This document shows, piece by piece, positions 27,159-36,326 of a stretch of 64,000 nt of DNA. The DNA is from Shinella sp. WSJ-2. Its GTDB lineage: Bacteria; Pseudomonadota; Alphaproteobacteria; Rhizobiales; Rhizobiaceae. The position numbers were made by a program, and so were the translations under genes. Location: assembly GCF_003432075.1 (NCBI RefSeq), contig NZ_QWBU01000002.1:124001-188000 (forward strand), written 5' to 3'. Positions within the stretch are counted from its first letter, which is position 1; the number at the start of each line of letters is the position of its first letter. The notes under the pieces were generated by a model that saw only the letters and a list, made by a program, of their open reading frames with translations, was not told where the DNA came from and did not search any database.

Positions 27159-27767
27159 ATGATGCTCGATCATACGACAGACACTCGATGGCGGTCGATG
27201 AAAGACCTGTTCCGTCGCTTCCTCGTTCGGCGCGACGGTGCGACGGCGATCGAATTCGCGGTGCTCAGTTTGCCGTTCTTCCTGATCGTCATTGCCTCTA
27301 TCGAGACGTTCATTGCTTTCTCGGCCGAGCAACTCCTCGCCAATGCCACGGAGACGATGGCCCGCAAGATCCGCACCGGCGAAATTACCTACAAGCTCGG
27401 CAAGGCCGGCACGGATAAGACGCCGGCTCAGTTTCGCAAACTTTTTTGCGACGAGATCGCGCTACTGATGACCTGCTCGGCCAACGAACTAGAGACGCCG
27501 GACAAGCTCTATATCGACGTGCGCACCTTCGCGAAGTTCACGGATATCCCGAAAACGATCCCATATAGCGGTACGGATCTGAACATCAACGATTTCAAGT
27601 TCGCACCCGGCGGCAGCAAGTCGATCAACATCGTCAGAGCCTATTATCGATGGGATATCGTCACGGACCTCGTTCGTCCCTTTCTCTCGAACATCAGGTC
27701 AGCGGACGGCTCGCGGCAGAACTATCTGATGGTCGCGAGCGTCGTGATCCAGAACGAGGCTTACTAG
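27159..27767 (+). CDS. tadE: TadE-family minor pilin-like protein
   Basis: A 202-residue protein with a basic N-terminus, then the TadE hydrophobic segment that starts GATAIEFAVLSLPFFLIV (about residues 27-45). This is the region related to the pseudopilin cleavage site, with Glu at the expected position. The rest is a periplasmic domain with two cysteines (FCDEI, MTCSA). TadE proteins are processed by TadV and assist pilus biogenesis. Starts at 27159, 27162 and 27198 are all possible; I used the first. Two bases separate it from the next pilin-like gene. Confidence 0.82.
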   Translation: MMLDHTTDTRWRSMKDLFRRFLVRRDGATAIEFAVLSLPFFLIVIASIETFIAFSAEQLLANATETMARKIRTGEITYKLGKAGTDKTPAQFRKLFCDEIALLMTCSANELETPDKLYIDVRTFAKFTDIPKTIPYSGTDLNINDFKFAPGGSKSINIVRAYYRWDIVTDLVRPFLSNIRSADGSRQNYLMVASVVIQNEAY

Positions 27768-27769
27768 AG

Positions 27770-28378
27770 ATGGGAAGTCTGGTCTTGTGTAGGGATGTCA
27801 TCCGCAACGAAAAGCCGGTCAAGGGGGGCGTGATATGTCAATTGCGCCGCCTGATCACGGATCGCCGCGGGGTCGGCGCCATCGAGTTTGCGATCGCCGC
27901 TCCGCTGCTGATCATGTTCTATGTCTGCGCTTTCGAGATTTCCGTTGCCGTGACCGTTTCGCGCAAGGTCAACCGCGCTTCTGCGACGGTGTCCGACCTT
28001 CTCACGCAGAACCAGAGCACGAACAAGGCGACGCTCGATACGATGAAGACGGTCACGAAGACCGTGATCGCACCCTTCTCTGAGGACGGTTATTCGCTGA
28101 AGATTACCGGCATTGCTGTTGCTGCGGATGGTAAGGCGACGGTTGCCTGGTCCCGGGACCAGAATGCACAGCAGCCCTATGCAACCGGCCTGGTCGTGAC
28201 GCTGCCTTCGACGCTGGAGGCCAAGAGCACTTTCATCGTGCGCACGGAACTGACCGTGCCTTACAAATTGCTCTCGATGATGCCCAGCCTTGCCTCTTCC
28301 TTCAATCAGATCAATCTTTCCAAGACGAGCTATTTCCGCCAGCGTAGCGGCGAAAAGATTACATGCGCCGACTGCTGA
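27770..28378 (+). CDS. TadE/TadF-like minor pilin-like protein
   Basis: A second pilin-like protein with the TadE hydrophobic segment GVGAIEFAIAAPLLIMFY and a periplasmic C-terminal domain ending in a CADC pair. ATG 27770 gives 202 residues. A GTG at 27830, preceded by AAGGGGGG, gives 182 residues with a more typical short cytoplasmic N-terminus and may be the true start. It probably acts with the preceding TadE-like protein. No TadG with a von Willebrand domain is present in the window. Confidence 0.78.
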   Translation: MGSLVLCRDVIRNEKPVKGGVICQLRRLITDRRGVGAIEFAIAAPLLIMFYVCAFEISVAVTVSRKVNRASATVSDLLTQNQSTNKATLDTMKTVTKTVIAPFSEDGYSLKITGIAVAADGKATVAWSRDQNAQQPYATGLVVTLPSTLEAKSTFIVRTELTVPYKLLSMMPSLASSFNQINLSKTSYFRQRSGEKITCADC

Positions 28379-28488
28379 CGACGGATCATCGCGCGATTTT
28401 TTCTTGAACCCCTCTTGCCGCCCGTGCCATGTCTTCCGGTTCATTCCCGTCGCTCCGAGAGGGAATGCGGACAGACGGCAGGTGATAG

Positions 28489-29718
28489 ATGGCGCGAGCC
28501 TTTCTCTTCGTTCTCGACAGTTTTGGCATCGGTGGTGGACCGGATGCGGCGGCCTTCGGCGATCTCGGTGCGGATACGCTCGGCCATATCGCGGAATTCT
28601 GCGCGGCCGGCGTTGCCGACAGGCCGGGCCTGAGGCAGGGCCCGCTGAAGCTGCCCAACATGTCGGCGCTCGGCCTGCTGCATGCCGCCCGCGCGGCGAC
28701 CGGCCGTTTTCCCGAGGGCATGGACGTGCCGCCGCGCGTCTTCGGCTATCACGGAGCGGCGAGCGAGGTCTCGAACGGCAAGGACACGCCGTCGGGCCAT
28801 TGGGAGATCGCCGGCACGCCCGTCTCCTTCGACTGGGGCTATTTCCCGTCGGAAGGCGACGCCTTCGAACCCGAGTTGGTGGAAGCGATCTGCGCCGCCG
28901 GCAAGGTGCCCGGCATTCTCGGCAATTGCCACGCTTCCGGCACGGATATCATCGCCCGGCACGGACAGGAGCACAGACGCAGCGGCAAGCCGATCTGCTA
29001 CACCTCCTCCGACAGCGTCTTCCAGATCGCCGCGCATGAAGGCACGTTCGGCCTCGACTGCCTGCTTTCCTTCTGCGAGACCGTGCGAAAAATCCTCGAT
29101 GAGCGCCCGGGCGGGCGCATCGGCCGCGTGATCGCGCGGCCTTTCATCGGCGAGACGCCCGAGACCTTCGAGCGCACCGGTAACCGGCGCGACTATTCCG
29201 TGCTGCCGCCGGAACCGACCTTGCTCGACCGGCTGACGGAGGCTGGCCGCACGGTGCATGCCGTCGGCAAGATCGGCGATATCTTCGCGCATCAGGGTAT
29301 CGGCACGCTCACCAAGGCGAACGGCAATATGGCGCTGTTCGACGCGACGCTTAGCGTCATGGATGAGGCCAAGGACGGCGATCTCGTCTTCACCAATTTC
29401 GTCGATTTCGACATGCTCTACGGCCACCGCCGCGATGTCGCTGGCTATGCCGCGGCGCTCGAAGCCTTCGACCGGCGCCTGCCGGAGGTGGACCGCAAGC
29501 TGAAGCCGGGCGATATCGTCATCCTCACCGCCGACCACGGTTGCGATCCGACCTGGCGCGGCACGGACCACACGCGCGAGCGCGTGCCGATCCTGAGCTT
29601 CGGGCCGGGCCTGCGCTCGCGCCTCATCGAAACCCGCACGACCTTCGCCGATATCGGCGAAACCGTTGCTCGCCATCTCGGCATCGCGCCCGGCCCGCAC
29701 GGAAGGAGCTTCTTGTGA
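28489..29718 (+). CDS. deoB: Phosphopentomutase
   Basis: Interconverts (deoxy)ribose 1-phosphate and 5-phosphate in nucleoside breakdown. The 409-residue protein has the alkaline-phosphatase-fold metal residues: the N-terminal [14 protein letters not shown], the [11 protein letters not shown] motif carrying the active threonine, and the C-terminal [21 protein letters not shown]. It is the start of a block of nucleoside genes. Its stop overlaps the GTG start of add, so the two are translationally coupled. Confidence 0.95.
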   Translation: MARAFLFVLDSFGIGGGPDAAAFGDLGADTLGHIAEFCAAGVADRPGLRQGPLKLPNMSALGLLHAARAATGRFPEGMDVPPRVFGYHGAASEVSNGKDTPSGHWEIAGTPVSFDWGYFPSEGDAFEPELVEAICAAGKVPGILGNCHASGTDIIARHGQEHRRSGKPICYTSSDSVFQIAAHEGTFGLDCLLSFCETVRKILDERPGGRIGRVIARPFIGETPETFERTGNRRDYSVLPPEPTLLDRLTEAGRTVHAVGKIGDIFAHQGIGTLTKANGNMALFDATLSVMDEAKDGDLVFTNFVDFDMLYGHRRDVAGYAAALEAFDRRLPEVDRKLKPGDIVILTADHGCDPTWRGTDHTRERVPILSFGPGLRSRLIETRTTFADIGETVARHLGIAPGPHGRSFL

Positions 29719-30683
29719 CGAAGACCATTCCCAAGGCTGAGCTGCACTGCCATATCGAAGGCGCGACCTCGCCGGCGCTCGCTGTCGCCCAGGCGAAACG
29801 CTACGGCATCGACACGTCCTCCTTCATTAAGGACGGCCAATATTCCTGGCAGGATTTCACCAGCTTCGTGCAGAGCTACGACGCGACCGCCAATCTCTTC
29901 CGCACGGAGGAGGATTATGCGCTGCTCGCCGAGACCTATCTGACCGAGATCGCCGAGGCCGGCGCCATCTACAGCGAGCTGATCGCCTCGCCCGACCAGG
30001 GCGATGCCGTGGGCATCGGCGCGGATGCCTATATGCGCGGGCTTGCCGAGGGCGCCGAGCGCGCCAAGGCAAAGACCGGCATCGAGACGCGCCTGTTGGT
30101 TGTCGGTATCCGCCATTTCGGCCCCGAGCGGGTGGTGAAGGCGGCGGAATATGCCGCGCGCCGGCCGCATCCGCTGATCACGGGCTTCAATCTTGCGGGC
30201 GAGGAGCGCATGCATCGCGTCGCCGATTTCACCCGCGCCTTCGACATTGCGCGCGATGCCGGCCTCGGCATCACCATTCATGCCGGCGAACTCTCCGGCG
30301 CCTTCAGCGTGCGCGATGCGCTCGATCATGTCAGGCCGTCGCGCATCAGCCACGGCGTGCGCGCCATCGAGGATGCCGATCTCGTGAAACGTCTGGCGGA
30401 TGAGGGCACGGTGCTGGAAGTCTGCCCCGGTTCGAATGTGGCATTGAGCGTTTTCAAGGATTTCGAGAGCCATCCGTTGCGCGCGCTCCACGCGGCCGGC
30501 GTGCGCGTCACGCTCAATTCCGATGATCCGCCGTTCTTCCATACCTCGCTTGCCCGTGAATACGAGGTTGCCTCGACCGTGATGGGCTTCAGCGACGCCG
30601 ACATCCTCGGCATGACGCGCACCGCCATCGAGGCGGCTTTCGTCGACGAGCCGACGCGGCAGAAACTGCTGGCCAAGCTCTGA
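29715..30683 (+). CDS. add: Adenosine deaminase
   Basis: Deaminates adenosine and deoxyadenosine to inosine forms. The 322-residue protein keeps all key residues: metal ligands H11 and H13 (ELHCHIEG), H189 and catalytic E192 (HAGE), H213 (SHGV) and D270-D271 (NSDDPPFF). The GTG start overlaps the deoB stop (GTGA), with a GGAG sequence upstream. Product inosine can feed PunA phosphorolysis encoded at 34-35 kb. Adenine deaminase-like relatives share the fold, so specificity is inferred. Confidence 0.9.
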   Translation: MTKTIPKAELHCHIEGATSPALAVAQAKRYGIDTSSFIKDGQYSWQDFTSFVQSYDATANLFRTEEDYALLAETYLTEIAEAGAIYSELIASPDQGDAVGIGADAYMRGLAEGAERAKAKTGIETRLLVVGIRHFGPERVVKAAEYAARRPHPLITGFNLAGEERMHRVADFTRAFDIARDAGLGITIHAGELSGAFSVRDALDHVRPSRISHGVRAIEDADLVKRLADEGTVLEVCPGSNVALSVFKDFESHPLRALHAAGVRVTLNSDDPPFFHTSLAREYEVASTVMGFSDADILGMTRTAIEAAFVDEPTRQKLLAKL

Positions 30684-30791
30684 GACACAAGCCGACTGTG
30701 GGGATGTTGCCCGCGGCCGGCTGTCTTCTCTTGCAGGTCCCGGCCGTTCCGTGGAAGAAGTACGCACTTACTTACTTTCGGAAGGTTGGCC

Positions 30792-31421
30792 ATGGACGGC
30801 GTTACAGTCATCAATCACCCGCTCGTGCAGCACAAGCTGACCATCATGCGCAAGGAGGAGACGTCCACCGGCAGTTTCCGCCGCCTGCTGCGTGAAATCT
30901 CCACGCTGCTTTGCTACGAAGTCACGCGCGATCTTGAGCTGACGACCGCGCGCATCAAGACGCCGCTCGAGGAGATCGACGCGCCTGTTCTCGAAGGCAA
31001 GAAGCTGGTTTTCGCCTCGATCCTGCGCGCCGGCAACGGCCTGCTCGAAGGCATGCTGGAGCTGGTGCCGTCCGCCCGCGTCTCGCATATCGGCGTTTAC
31101 CGCGATCACGAGACGCTGGAGGCCGTCGAATACTTCTTCAAGGCGCCCGACAGCATTGACGAACGCCTCGTCATCGTCGTCGATCCGATGCTGGCGACCG
31201 GCAATTCGGCGATCGCCGCGATCGACACGCTGAAGAGCCGCGGCGCGACGAACATCCGCTTCCTCTGCCTGCTGGCCGCCCCTGAGGGCATCAAGAGTTT
31301 CCGCGCGCATCATCCGGACGTGCCGGTCTATACGGCCTCCATTGATCGCCAGCTCAACGAGAAGGGCTATATCGTGCCCGGCCTCGGCGATGCCGGCGAC
31401 CGCATGTACGGCACGAAGTGA
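30792..31421 (+). CDS. upp: Uracil phosphoribosyltransferase
   Basis: Makes UMP from uracil and PRPP. The 209-residue protein has the PRPP-binding loop [10 protein letters not shown] near 130-140 and the C-terminal uracil-binding end [17 protein letters not shown]. It recaptures uracil released by deoA-type phosphorolysis. It follows add by 108 bp and could be read from its own promoter. A TTG two codons upstream is less likely than ATG 30792. Confidence 0.95.
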   Translation: MDGVTVINHPLVQHKLTIMRKEETSTGSFRRLLREISTLLCYEVTRDLELTTARIKTPLEEIDAPVLEGKKLVFASILRAGNGLLEGMLELVPSARVSHIGVYRDHETLEAVEYFFKAPDSIDERLVIVVDPMLATGNSAIAAIDTLKSRGATNIRFLCLLAAPEGIKSFRAHHPDVPVYTASIDRQLNEKGYIVPGLGDAGDRMYGTK

Positions 31422-31463
31422 GCCGTTAACCGGCTGTTCACCAAGCGAAGCGAAGATCGTGGA

Positions 31464-31489
31464 GAGGGGCTCCGTCGAGCGCCCCTTTT
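31464..31489 (+). terminator. Intrinsic terminator after upp
   Basis: AGGGGCTC and GAGCGCCCCT pair with a small bulge around CGTC, and CTTTTG follows. It lies about 43 bp past the upp stop. Confidence 0.65.
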
Positions 31490-31520
31490 GCCGTCCGTTA
31501 GCCGGAGGCGTGTTATTTCG

Positions 31521-31546
31521 GGACAAATCCTTCCGGAGATTTGTCC
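31521..31546 (+). promoter_or_regulatory. Perfect hairpin covering the ribosome binding site of the aspartic protease gene
   Basis: GGACAAATC (31521-31529) and GATTTGTCC (31538-31546) pair over 9 bp around the 8-base loop CTTCCGGA. The likely Shine-Dalgarno GGAG (31535-31538) lies at the loop/stem edge, and the ATG starts at 31547, directly after the stem. The structure could mask initiation or be a DNA operator. Confidence 0.55.
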
Positions 31547-32086
31547 ATGTTCGTTCGCAGCCTCGTTTTTCTCGTCGGCTCCGTTGTCGTTGCCGCCACC
31601 GTCGTGCCCGGTGTTGCGACCCGCTATCTCGAGGGAACGAACAGCAAGACGCCGGAAGCGACGGTCGAAAAGGCTTCCGTGCCGGCGGGCCAGGATGCCG
31701 CGCGCTACACGGGCAATCGCAGCGCCGTGATCGACGCCGATGCCAATGGCCATTTCACAGGCCTGTTCTCCATCAATGGCCGCAAGGAAGAGGGCCTCGT
31801 CGATACGGGCGCCAGCATGATCGCGCTCAATGTCACGACCGCTCAGCGGCTCGGCATCGACAAGGCCAGCCTCAATTTCCGCTATGCCGTGGATACGGCC
31901 AACGGCCGGGCGCGCGCGGCCTATGTCAAGCTCGACAAGGTCGAGATCGGGCCGATCAAGGTCGAGAATGTCGGCGCCATGGTGATGGACGACAAGGCCC
32001 TGTCGGGCACGCTGATCGGCATGAGCTTTTTGAAGGGCCTCGCCTCCTACAAGGTCGAGGACGGCCGCCTGCATCTCACGCGCTGA
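31547..32086 (+). CDS. Retropepsin-like aspartic protease (TIGR02281-type), membrane anchored
   Basis: A 179-residue protein with one N-terminal membrane helix (residues 5-22) that either anchors it or is cleaved. A single pepsin-like lobe follows with the catalytic motif VDTGAS at 85-90. Single-lobe enzymes of this clan work as dimers, and the active site would be in the periplasm. Natural substrate is unknown. The start codon lies directly after a hairpin that includes the ribosome binding site. Its 3' end overlaps the deoA 3' end by 11 bp in convergent orientation. Confidence 0.82.
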   Translation: MFVRSLVFLVGSVVVAATVVPGVATRYLEGTNSKTPEATVEKASVPAGQDAARYTGNRSAVIDADANGHFTGLFSINGRKEEGLVDTGASMIALNVTTAQRLGIDKASLNFRYAVDTANGRARAAYVKLDKVEIGPIKVENVGAMVMDDKALSGTLIGMSFLKGLASYKVEDGRLHLTR

Positions 32087-33389
32087 TGCGCGTCAGGATA
32101 TCCGGCGACAAGGCTGGAGCCTCCGGCGCAATTGCGTAGAGCGCCGCAAGCCGCTCCGTCGCCCGTGCTGCATCGTCCGCATGGGCGGCATGCACGCGGC
32201 CGATCTCGTCACCCTTTTCCACCTTGCTACCAAGCGGTAGAAGTCGGTCGAAGCCGACGCGATGGTCGATTGCATCGTCCTGCCGACTGCGCCCGCCGCC
32301 AAGCTCGATGACGGCAAGGCCGACGCCGCGCGTATCGCAGGCGCTGAGATACCCGGCCTGCGCGGCTATGACCGAGCGAATGACCGGTGCCGGCTGGAGA
32401 TAGGTTCCCGATCTCTCGACAATATCGGCGGGGCCGCCGAGCGCGTGCACCATGCGGCCGAAAACCTCGGCAGCCGCACCGCTGGAAAGGGCCTGTGCCG
32501 CCTGCATTTCGGCAGCCGGTTTGTTTGGTTCCAAACCCGACACCACCAGCATCTCGGCTGCGAAAGAGAGCACGACGCGTTCCAGCCGCGAGCCGGCCTT
32601 TTCGCCCTTCAGGAAGGCGATGCAATTGGCGATCTCGACGGCATTGCCGGCGGCGTCGGCCAGCGGCTGGTTCATGTCGGTGATGAGGGCGGAGGTTGTC
32701 ACCCCCGCACCGTTCGCCACCTCGACCAGCGAGCGGGCAAGCGTCTCGGCCTCCGCCGCATCCGTCATGAAGGCGCCGTTGCCGACCTTCACATCCAGCA
32801 CGAGGGATTGCAGACCGGCGGCGAGTTTCTTGGAGAGAATGGAGGCGGTGATCAGCGGCACGGAATCGACCGTCGCCGTCACGTCGCGGATCGCATAGAT
32901 GCGCTTGTCGGCGGGGGCGAGTGCGGTGGTCTGGCCGATGATCGCGCAGCCGACATCCTTCACCGTGCGGCGGAAGAGTTCGGCCGAGGGCATGATCGTA
33001 TAGCCGGGGATGGATTCCAGCTTGTCCAGCGTGCCGCCGGTATGGCCGAGGCCACGCCCCGAGATCATCGGCACGGCAAGGCCGCAGGCCGCCGCGACCG
33101 GCGCCAGCATCAGCGAGACATTGTCACCCACGCCGCCGGTCGAATGTTTATCGGCGATCGGCCGGTCGATATCCGACCAGTCGAGCACATCGCCGGAATC
33201 GCGCATGGCAAGCGTCAGCGCCACCGTCTCGTCGCGCGCCATGCCATTGAACCAGATAGCCATGGCAAGGGCCGCCACCTGGCCTTCGGAGACGCTGCCA
33301 TCCGTCACGCCGGCGATGAAGCGGGCGATCTCCTCACGGGTGAGGGGCTCGCCGCTGCGCTTGCGGAGGATCGTCTCCTGCGGCAGCAT
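32076..33389 (-). CDS. deoA: Thymidine phosphorylase
   Basis: Splits thymidine (and often uridine-type nucleosides) with phosphate to base and deoxyribose 1-phosphate. The 437-residue protein has the phosphate-site motif KHSTGGVGDN near 80-89, SGRGLGHTGGTLDKLE near 110-125 and KKLAAGLQSLVLDVKVGNGAFM near 187-208. Last gene of the minus-strand nucleoside run, 3 bp after deoC. Confidence 0.95.
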   Translation of the reverse strand: MLPQETILRKRSGEPLTREEIARFIAGVTDGSVSEGQVAALAMAIWFNGMARDETVALTLAMRDSGDVLDWSDIDRPIADKHSTGGVGDNVSLMLAPVAAACGLAVPMISGRGLGHTGGTLDKLESIPGYTIMPSAELFRRTVKDVGCAIIGQTTALAPADKRIYAIRDVTATVDSVPLITASILSKKLAAGLQSLVLDVKVGNGAFMTDAAEAETLARSLVEVANGAGVTTSALITDMNQPLADAAGNAVEIANCIAFLKGEKAGSRLERVVLSFAAEMLVVSGLEPNKPAAEMQAAQALSSGAAAEVFGRMVHALGGPADIVERSGTYLQPAPVIRSVIAAQAGYLSACDTRGVGLAVIELGGGRSRQDDAIDHRVGFDRLLPLGSKVEKGDEIGRVHAAHADDAARATERLAALYAIAPEAPALSPDILTRISA

Positions 33390-33392
33390 TGG

Positions 33393-34154
33393 TCAGTAGC
33401 TCGCGGGCGCAGACGGCGCGGCCTGGCCGCCGAGCACGGAGAGGATATCGCCGAGCAGGCCCGAGGCGCCGAAGCGGAAGGTTTTGGGCGTAGCCCGGCC
33501 CTCGCCGAGGATCTTGGCGGCGAGCGCGAGATAGTCGGCGGCATCGCCCACCGTGCGCACCCCGCCGGCCGGCTTGAAGCCGACAGGCTTGCCGCTGGCC
33601 TTGATGGCATTCAGCATGATCTCGGCGGCCGGCAGCGTGGCGTTGACGGAAACCTTGCCGGTCGAGGTCTTGATGAAATCCGTGCCGGCGGCAATCGCAA
33701 GGTCTGCGGCCTCGCGGATCAGTGCGGGGTCCTTGAGTTCGCCGGTTTCAAGAATGGTCTTGAGACGGACGGGCGGCGCGCAGGCAGCCTTGACGGCTTC
33801 GACCATCTCCGTCACGGCGCCTTCGTCGCCGGCGATGAAATCGCGGTAGGGAATGACGAGGTCGATCTCATCGGCGCCGTCGGCGATCGCCTGTTTCGTT
33901 TCGGCAATCACTTCGGCAACCGTCAGGTCGCCGGCGGGGAAGTTGACGACGGTCGCGATCTTCACCGCATGGCCCTTGCCGAGGATGCTGCGGGCCTGCG
34001 CGACGAATCGCGGCCAGATGCAGATGGCGGCGGTCGTGCCGAAGGGCGTCTGGGCCTGCGCGCAGAGCTTTTCGATGGCCGCGGCGTCGCACGTGTCGGT
34101 GAGGTCGGTCAGGTCGAGCAGCGAGAGCGCCTTCTGCGCGGTGTCCTTAAGCAT
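33393..34154 (-). CDS. deoC: Deoxyribose-phosphate aldolase
   Basis: Cleaves 2-deoxyribose 5-phosphate to acetaldehyde and glyceraldehyde 3-phosphate. The 253-residue class I aldolase has the Schiff-base lysine in DFIKTSTGKVS (about residue 170) and the second lysine in GFKPAGGVRT. It overlaps punA by 8 bp and is followed by deoA after 3 bp, so all are coupled. Confidence 0.95.
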   Translation of the reverse strand: MLKDTAQKALSLLDLTDLTDTCDAAAIEKLCAQAQTPFGTTAAICIWPRFVAQARSILGKGHAVKIATVVNFPAGDLTVAEVIAETKQAIADGADEIDLVIPYRDFIAGDEGAVTEMVEAVKAACAPPVRLKTILETGELKDPALIREAADLAIAAGTDFIKTSTGKVSVNATLPAAEIMLNAIKASGKPVGFKPAGGVRTVGDAADYLALAAKILGEGRATPKTFRFGASGLLGDILSVLGGQAAPSAPASY

Positions 34155-34959
34155 GGTCGTTGCCTCCGCCCGCGATCATTTCGGCGAGGATGGCGGCAAG
34201 CCGCTTTCCGCCGATCGGGGCCATGTCCTTGGTTTCATGATGGCTGAGTTCGCCGCCCGTCATGCCGGCGCCGAAATTGGTGATGACGGAGGCGGCCGCG
34301 ACCTTCAGGCCGAGATGGCGGGCGATCAGCACTTCCGGCACGGTCGACATGCCCACGGCATCCGCGCCGAAGACCCGCGCCATGCGGATTTCCGCCGGCG
34401 TCTCGAAGCTCGGGCCGGAGAACCACATATAGACGCCCGACGACAGCGGGATCTCGAGTTTCTGGGCAGCCGCTTCCATGCGTGCGGCAAGCTCCGCATC
34501 ATAGGCATTGGTCATGCCGACGAAGCGGTCGTCGCTGTCCAGCCCGATCAGCGGATTGGTGCCGGAAAAATTGATGTGGTCGGAAATGCGCATCACCGAG
34601 CCGGGCGGCATGTCCTCGCGCAGGGAGCCAGCCGAGTTGGTGAGGATCAGCGATGTCACGCCAAGCCCCTTCAGCACCTCGATCGGCGCGCGCATCGCGT
34701 TCGCATCGCCGCTCTCATAGTAGTGCACGCGGCCGGACAGCATGATGACGGGCACCGCGCCGAGATAGCCGATGACGAGTTCGCCGGCATGGCCCGAGAC
34801 AGAGCTGACCGGAAAGCTTGGCAGATCGGCATAGGGAATACGCAGCGGGTTCTGCACGGCCTCCACAAGGGAGCCCAGGCCGGAGCCGAGCACGATGCCG
34901 TAGCGCGGCAGCACACCGGCGAGGCGGGAGATCAGGAAGTCCGTGGTCTGAACGCTCAT
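34147..34959 (-). CDS. punA: Purine-nucleoside phosphorylase
   Basis: Phosphorolysis of inosine and guanosine type nucleosides to base and (deoxy)ribose 1-phosphate. The 270-residue length and the motifs GSGLGSL (about 25-31), GHAGELV, SGRVHYYE (about 75-82), NSAGSL and VGMSTVPEV mark the trimeric high-molecular-mass PNP class rather than hexameric DeoD. The ATG overlaps the cdd stop codon (ATGA), and its end overlaps deoC. Confidence 0.93.
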   Translation of the reverse strand: MSVQTTDFLISRLAGVLPRYGIVLGSGLGSLVEAVQNPLRIPYADLPSFPVSSVSGHAGELVIGYLGAVPVIMLSGRVHYYESGDANAMRAPIEVLKGLGVTSLILTNSAGSLREDMPPGSVMRISDHINFSGTNPLIGLDSDDRFVGMTNAYDAELAARMEAAAQKLEIPLSSGVYMWFSGPSFETPAEIRMARVFGADAVGMSTVPEVLIARHLGLKVAAASVITNFGAGMTGGELSHHETKDMAPIGGKRLAAILAEMIAGGGNDHA

Positions 34960-35348
34960 CCGAGGATATCCGTCGCGAAGCTGTGCGGCAGAAGTTCGTC
35001 CATGGTCATGGTCTTCTTCACGCCGGTCTCGTCGCACAGATAGATCGGCGTCTTGGCGGTGGCAAATTCGGCGATCTTCTGCCGGCAGCCGCCGCAGGGC
35101 GGGCAGAGCGGCAGCTTTTCGGCGATGACAGCCATTTCGACGATCTTCTTGTTGCCGGCCATGATCATGTGGCTGATCGCGGTCGGTTCGGCGCACCAGC
35201 CCTGCGGAAAGGACAGGTTTTCGATATTGGCGCCGGCATAGATTTTTCCGTCCTCGGCGCGGATCGCCGCGCCGACAGGGAATTTGGAGTAGGGCGCATG
35301 CGCAAAGGCCATCGCCGCGCGCGCCGCCTCGAAGAGATCGTGGGACAT
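34956..35348 (-). CDS. cdd: Cytidine deaminase
   Basis: Deaminates cytidine and deoxycytidine to uridine forms. The 130-residue protein is the homotetrameric short class. Zinc ligands are C52 with catalytic E54 (WCAEPTA), and C85 and C88 (PPCGGCRQ). It follows the permease gene by 3 bp and overlaps punA by four bases, so transporter and enzymes are one transcription unit. Confidence 0.93.
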   Translation of the reverse strand: MSHDLFEAARAAMAFAHAPYSKFPVGAAIRAEDGKIYAGANIENLSFPQGWCAEPTAISHMIMAGNKKIVEMAVIAEKLPLCPPCGGCRQKIAEFATAKTPIYLCDETGVKKTMTMDELLPHSFATDILG

Positions 35349-35351
35349 CGT

Positions 35352-36323
35352 TTATCGCTCCTTGACGTAGGGCACGCCGCCGGCCTTCGGCGGAATGGCC
35401 TTACCGATGAAGCCTGCTAGCAGGATCACGGTGAGGATATAGGGCAGGGCCTGCATCAGCTGGACCGGCACTTTGCCGATCAGCGGGAAGGCAAAGCCCT
35501 GGTAGCGGATGGCGAAGGCATCGAGGAAACCGAAGAGCAGGCAGGCGAAGAGAATGTTCTTCGGCCGCCATTTGGCGAAGATGAGGGCGGCGAGCGCGAT
35601 ATAGCCCTTTCCCGCCGTCATGCCCTTGGTGAAACCGGCGCCGGCTGAAAGCGAGAGATAGGCGCCCGCGATGCCGCAGAGAATGCCGCAGCAGATGACG
35701 GCGCGGTAGCGCAGCCAGATCACCGAGATGCCGGCGGTATCGACCGCGCCCGGATTTTCACCGACGGCGCGAAGGCGCAGGCCGAAGCGCGTGCGGTAGA
35801 GGATCCACCAGCTCGCCGGCACCATCAGGAAGGCGAGATAGGTCAGCGGCGAATGACCCGACAGCAGGCCGGAATAGATTGGACCGAGGATCGGCACGTC
35901 GCGCAGGGCATCGGCAAAGGGCAAATGGATCGTGCCGAAGCGGCCGTCTTCCGACAGAGCCGGCGTGCGGCCGCCCTGCTTGAACCAGGCTTCGCCGAGA
36001 ATGACGGTGGAGCCGGCGACCACGAAGTTGATGGCGACGCCCGAGACGATCTGGCTGCCGCGCTGGGTGATCGAGGCATAGCCATGCACCAGCGATAGCA
36101 GCACGGAGACGACGATCGCGGCCAGCAGGCCCATATAGACCGACTGGGTGATGTAGGCGACGCAGCCGGCGGCGAAGGCAGCGCCCAGCATCTTGCCCTC
36201 GAGACCGATGTCGAAGACGCCGGCCCGTTCGGTGAAAAGGCCGGCAAGGGCGGCGAGGATCAGCGGGGTCGAGACGCGGACGGTCGATTGCGCGAGTTCG
36301 ATGAAGACCTGAAAGAAATCCAT
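35352..36323 (-). CDS. Nucleoside-type ABC transporter permease 2 (BMP family system)
   Basis: A 323-residue inner-membrane permease of the branched-chain/ribose transporter superfamily (BPD_transp_2). Around eight to nine helices are predicted. The motif GLEGKMLGAAFAAG (about 40-53) and the GFTKGMTAGKGYIALAAL region (about 230-250) are typical of YufQ/NupC-type permeases of BMP nucleoside importers. Neighbouring nucleoside catabolic genes support nucleoside as substrate. It is 3 bp from the other permease gene and 3 bp from cdd. Confidence 0.9.
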   Translation of the reverse strand: MDFFQVFIELAQSTVRVSTPLILAALAGLFTERAGVFDIGLEGKMLGAAFAAGCVAYITQSVYMGLLAAIVVSVLLSLVHGYASITQRGSQIVSGVAINFVVAGSTVILGEAWFKQGGRTPALSEDGRFGTIHLPFADALRDVPILGPIYSGLLSGHSPLTYLAFLMVPASWWILYRTRFGLRLRAVGENPGAVDTAGISVIWLRYRAVICCGILCGIAGAYLSLSAGAGFTKGMTAGKGYIALAALIFAKWRPKNILFACLLFGFLDAFAIRYQGFAFPLIGKVPVQLMQALPYILTVILLAGFIGKAIPPKAGGVPYVKER

Positions 36324-36326
36324 GGA

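Noticed and set aside
28365-28410. ATCGCGCGAT followed by TTTTTT as a terminator after the second TadE-like gene
   Set aside because: Stem of five base pairs with no loop room. It may be a weak terminator, but not enough to list.
32262-34247. 661-codon plus-strand open frame opposite deoA and deoC
   Set aside because: It lies antisense to two well-supported genes and has no family motif. Same mirror-frame effect; similar cases at 1298-2704, 3899-4987, 6689-8467, 43455-45134 and 56443-58230 were rejected too.
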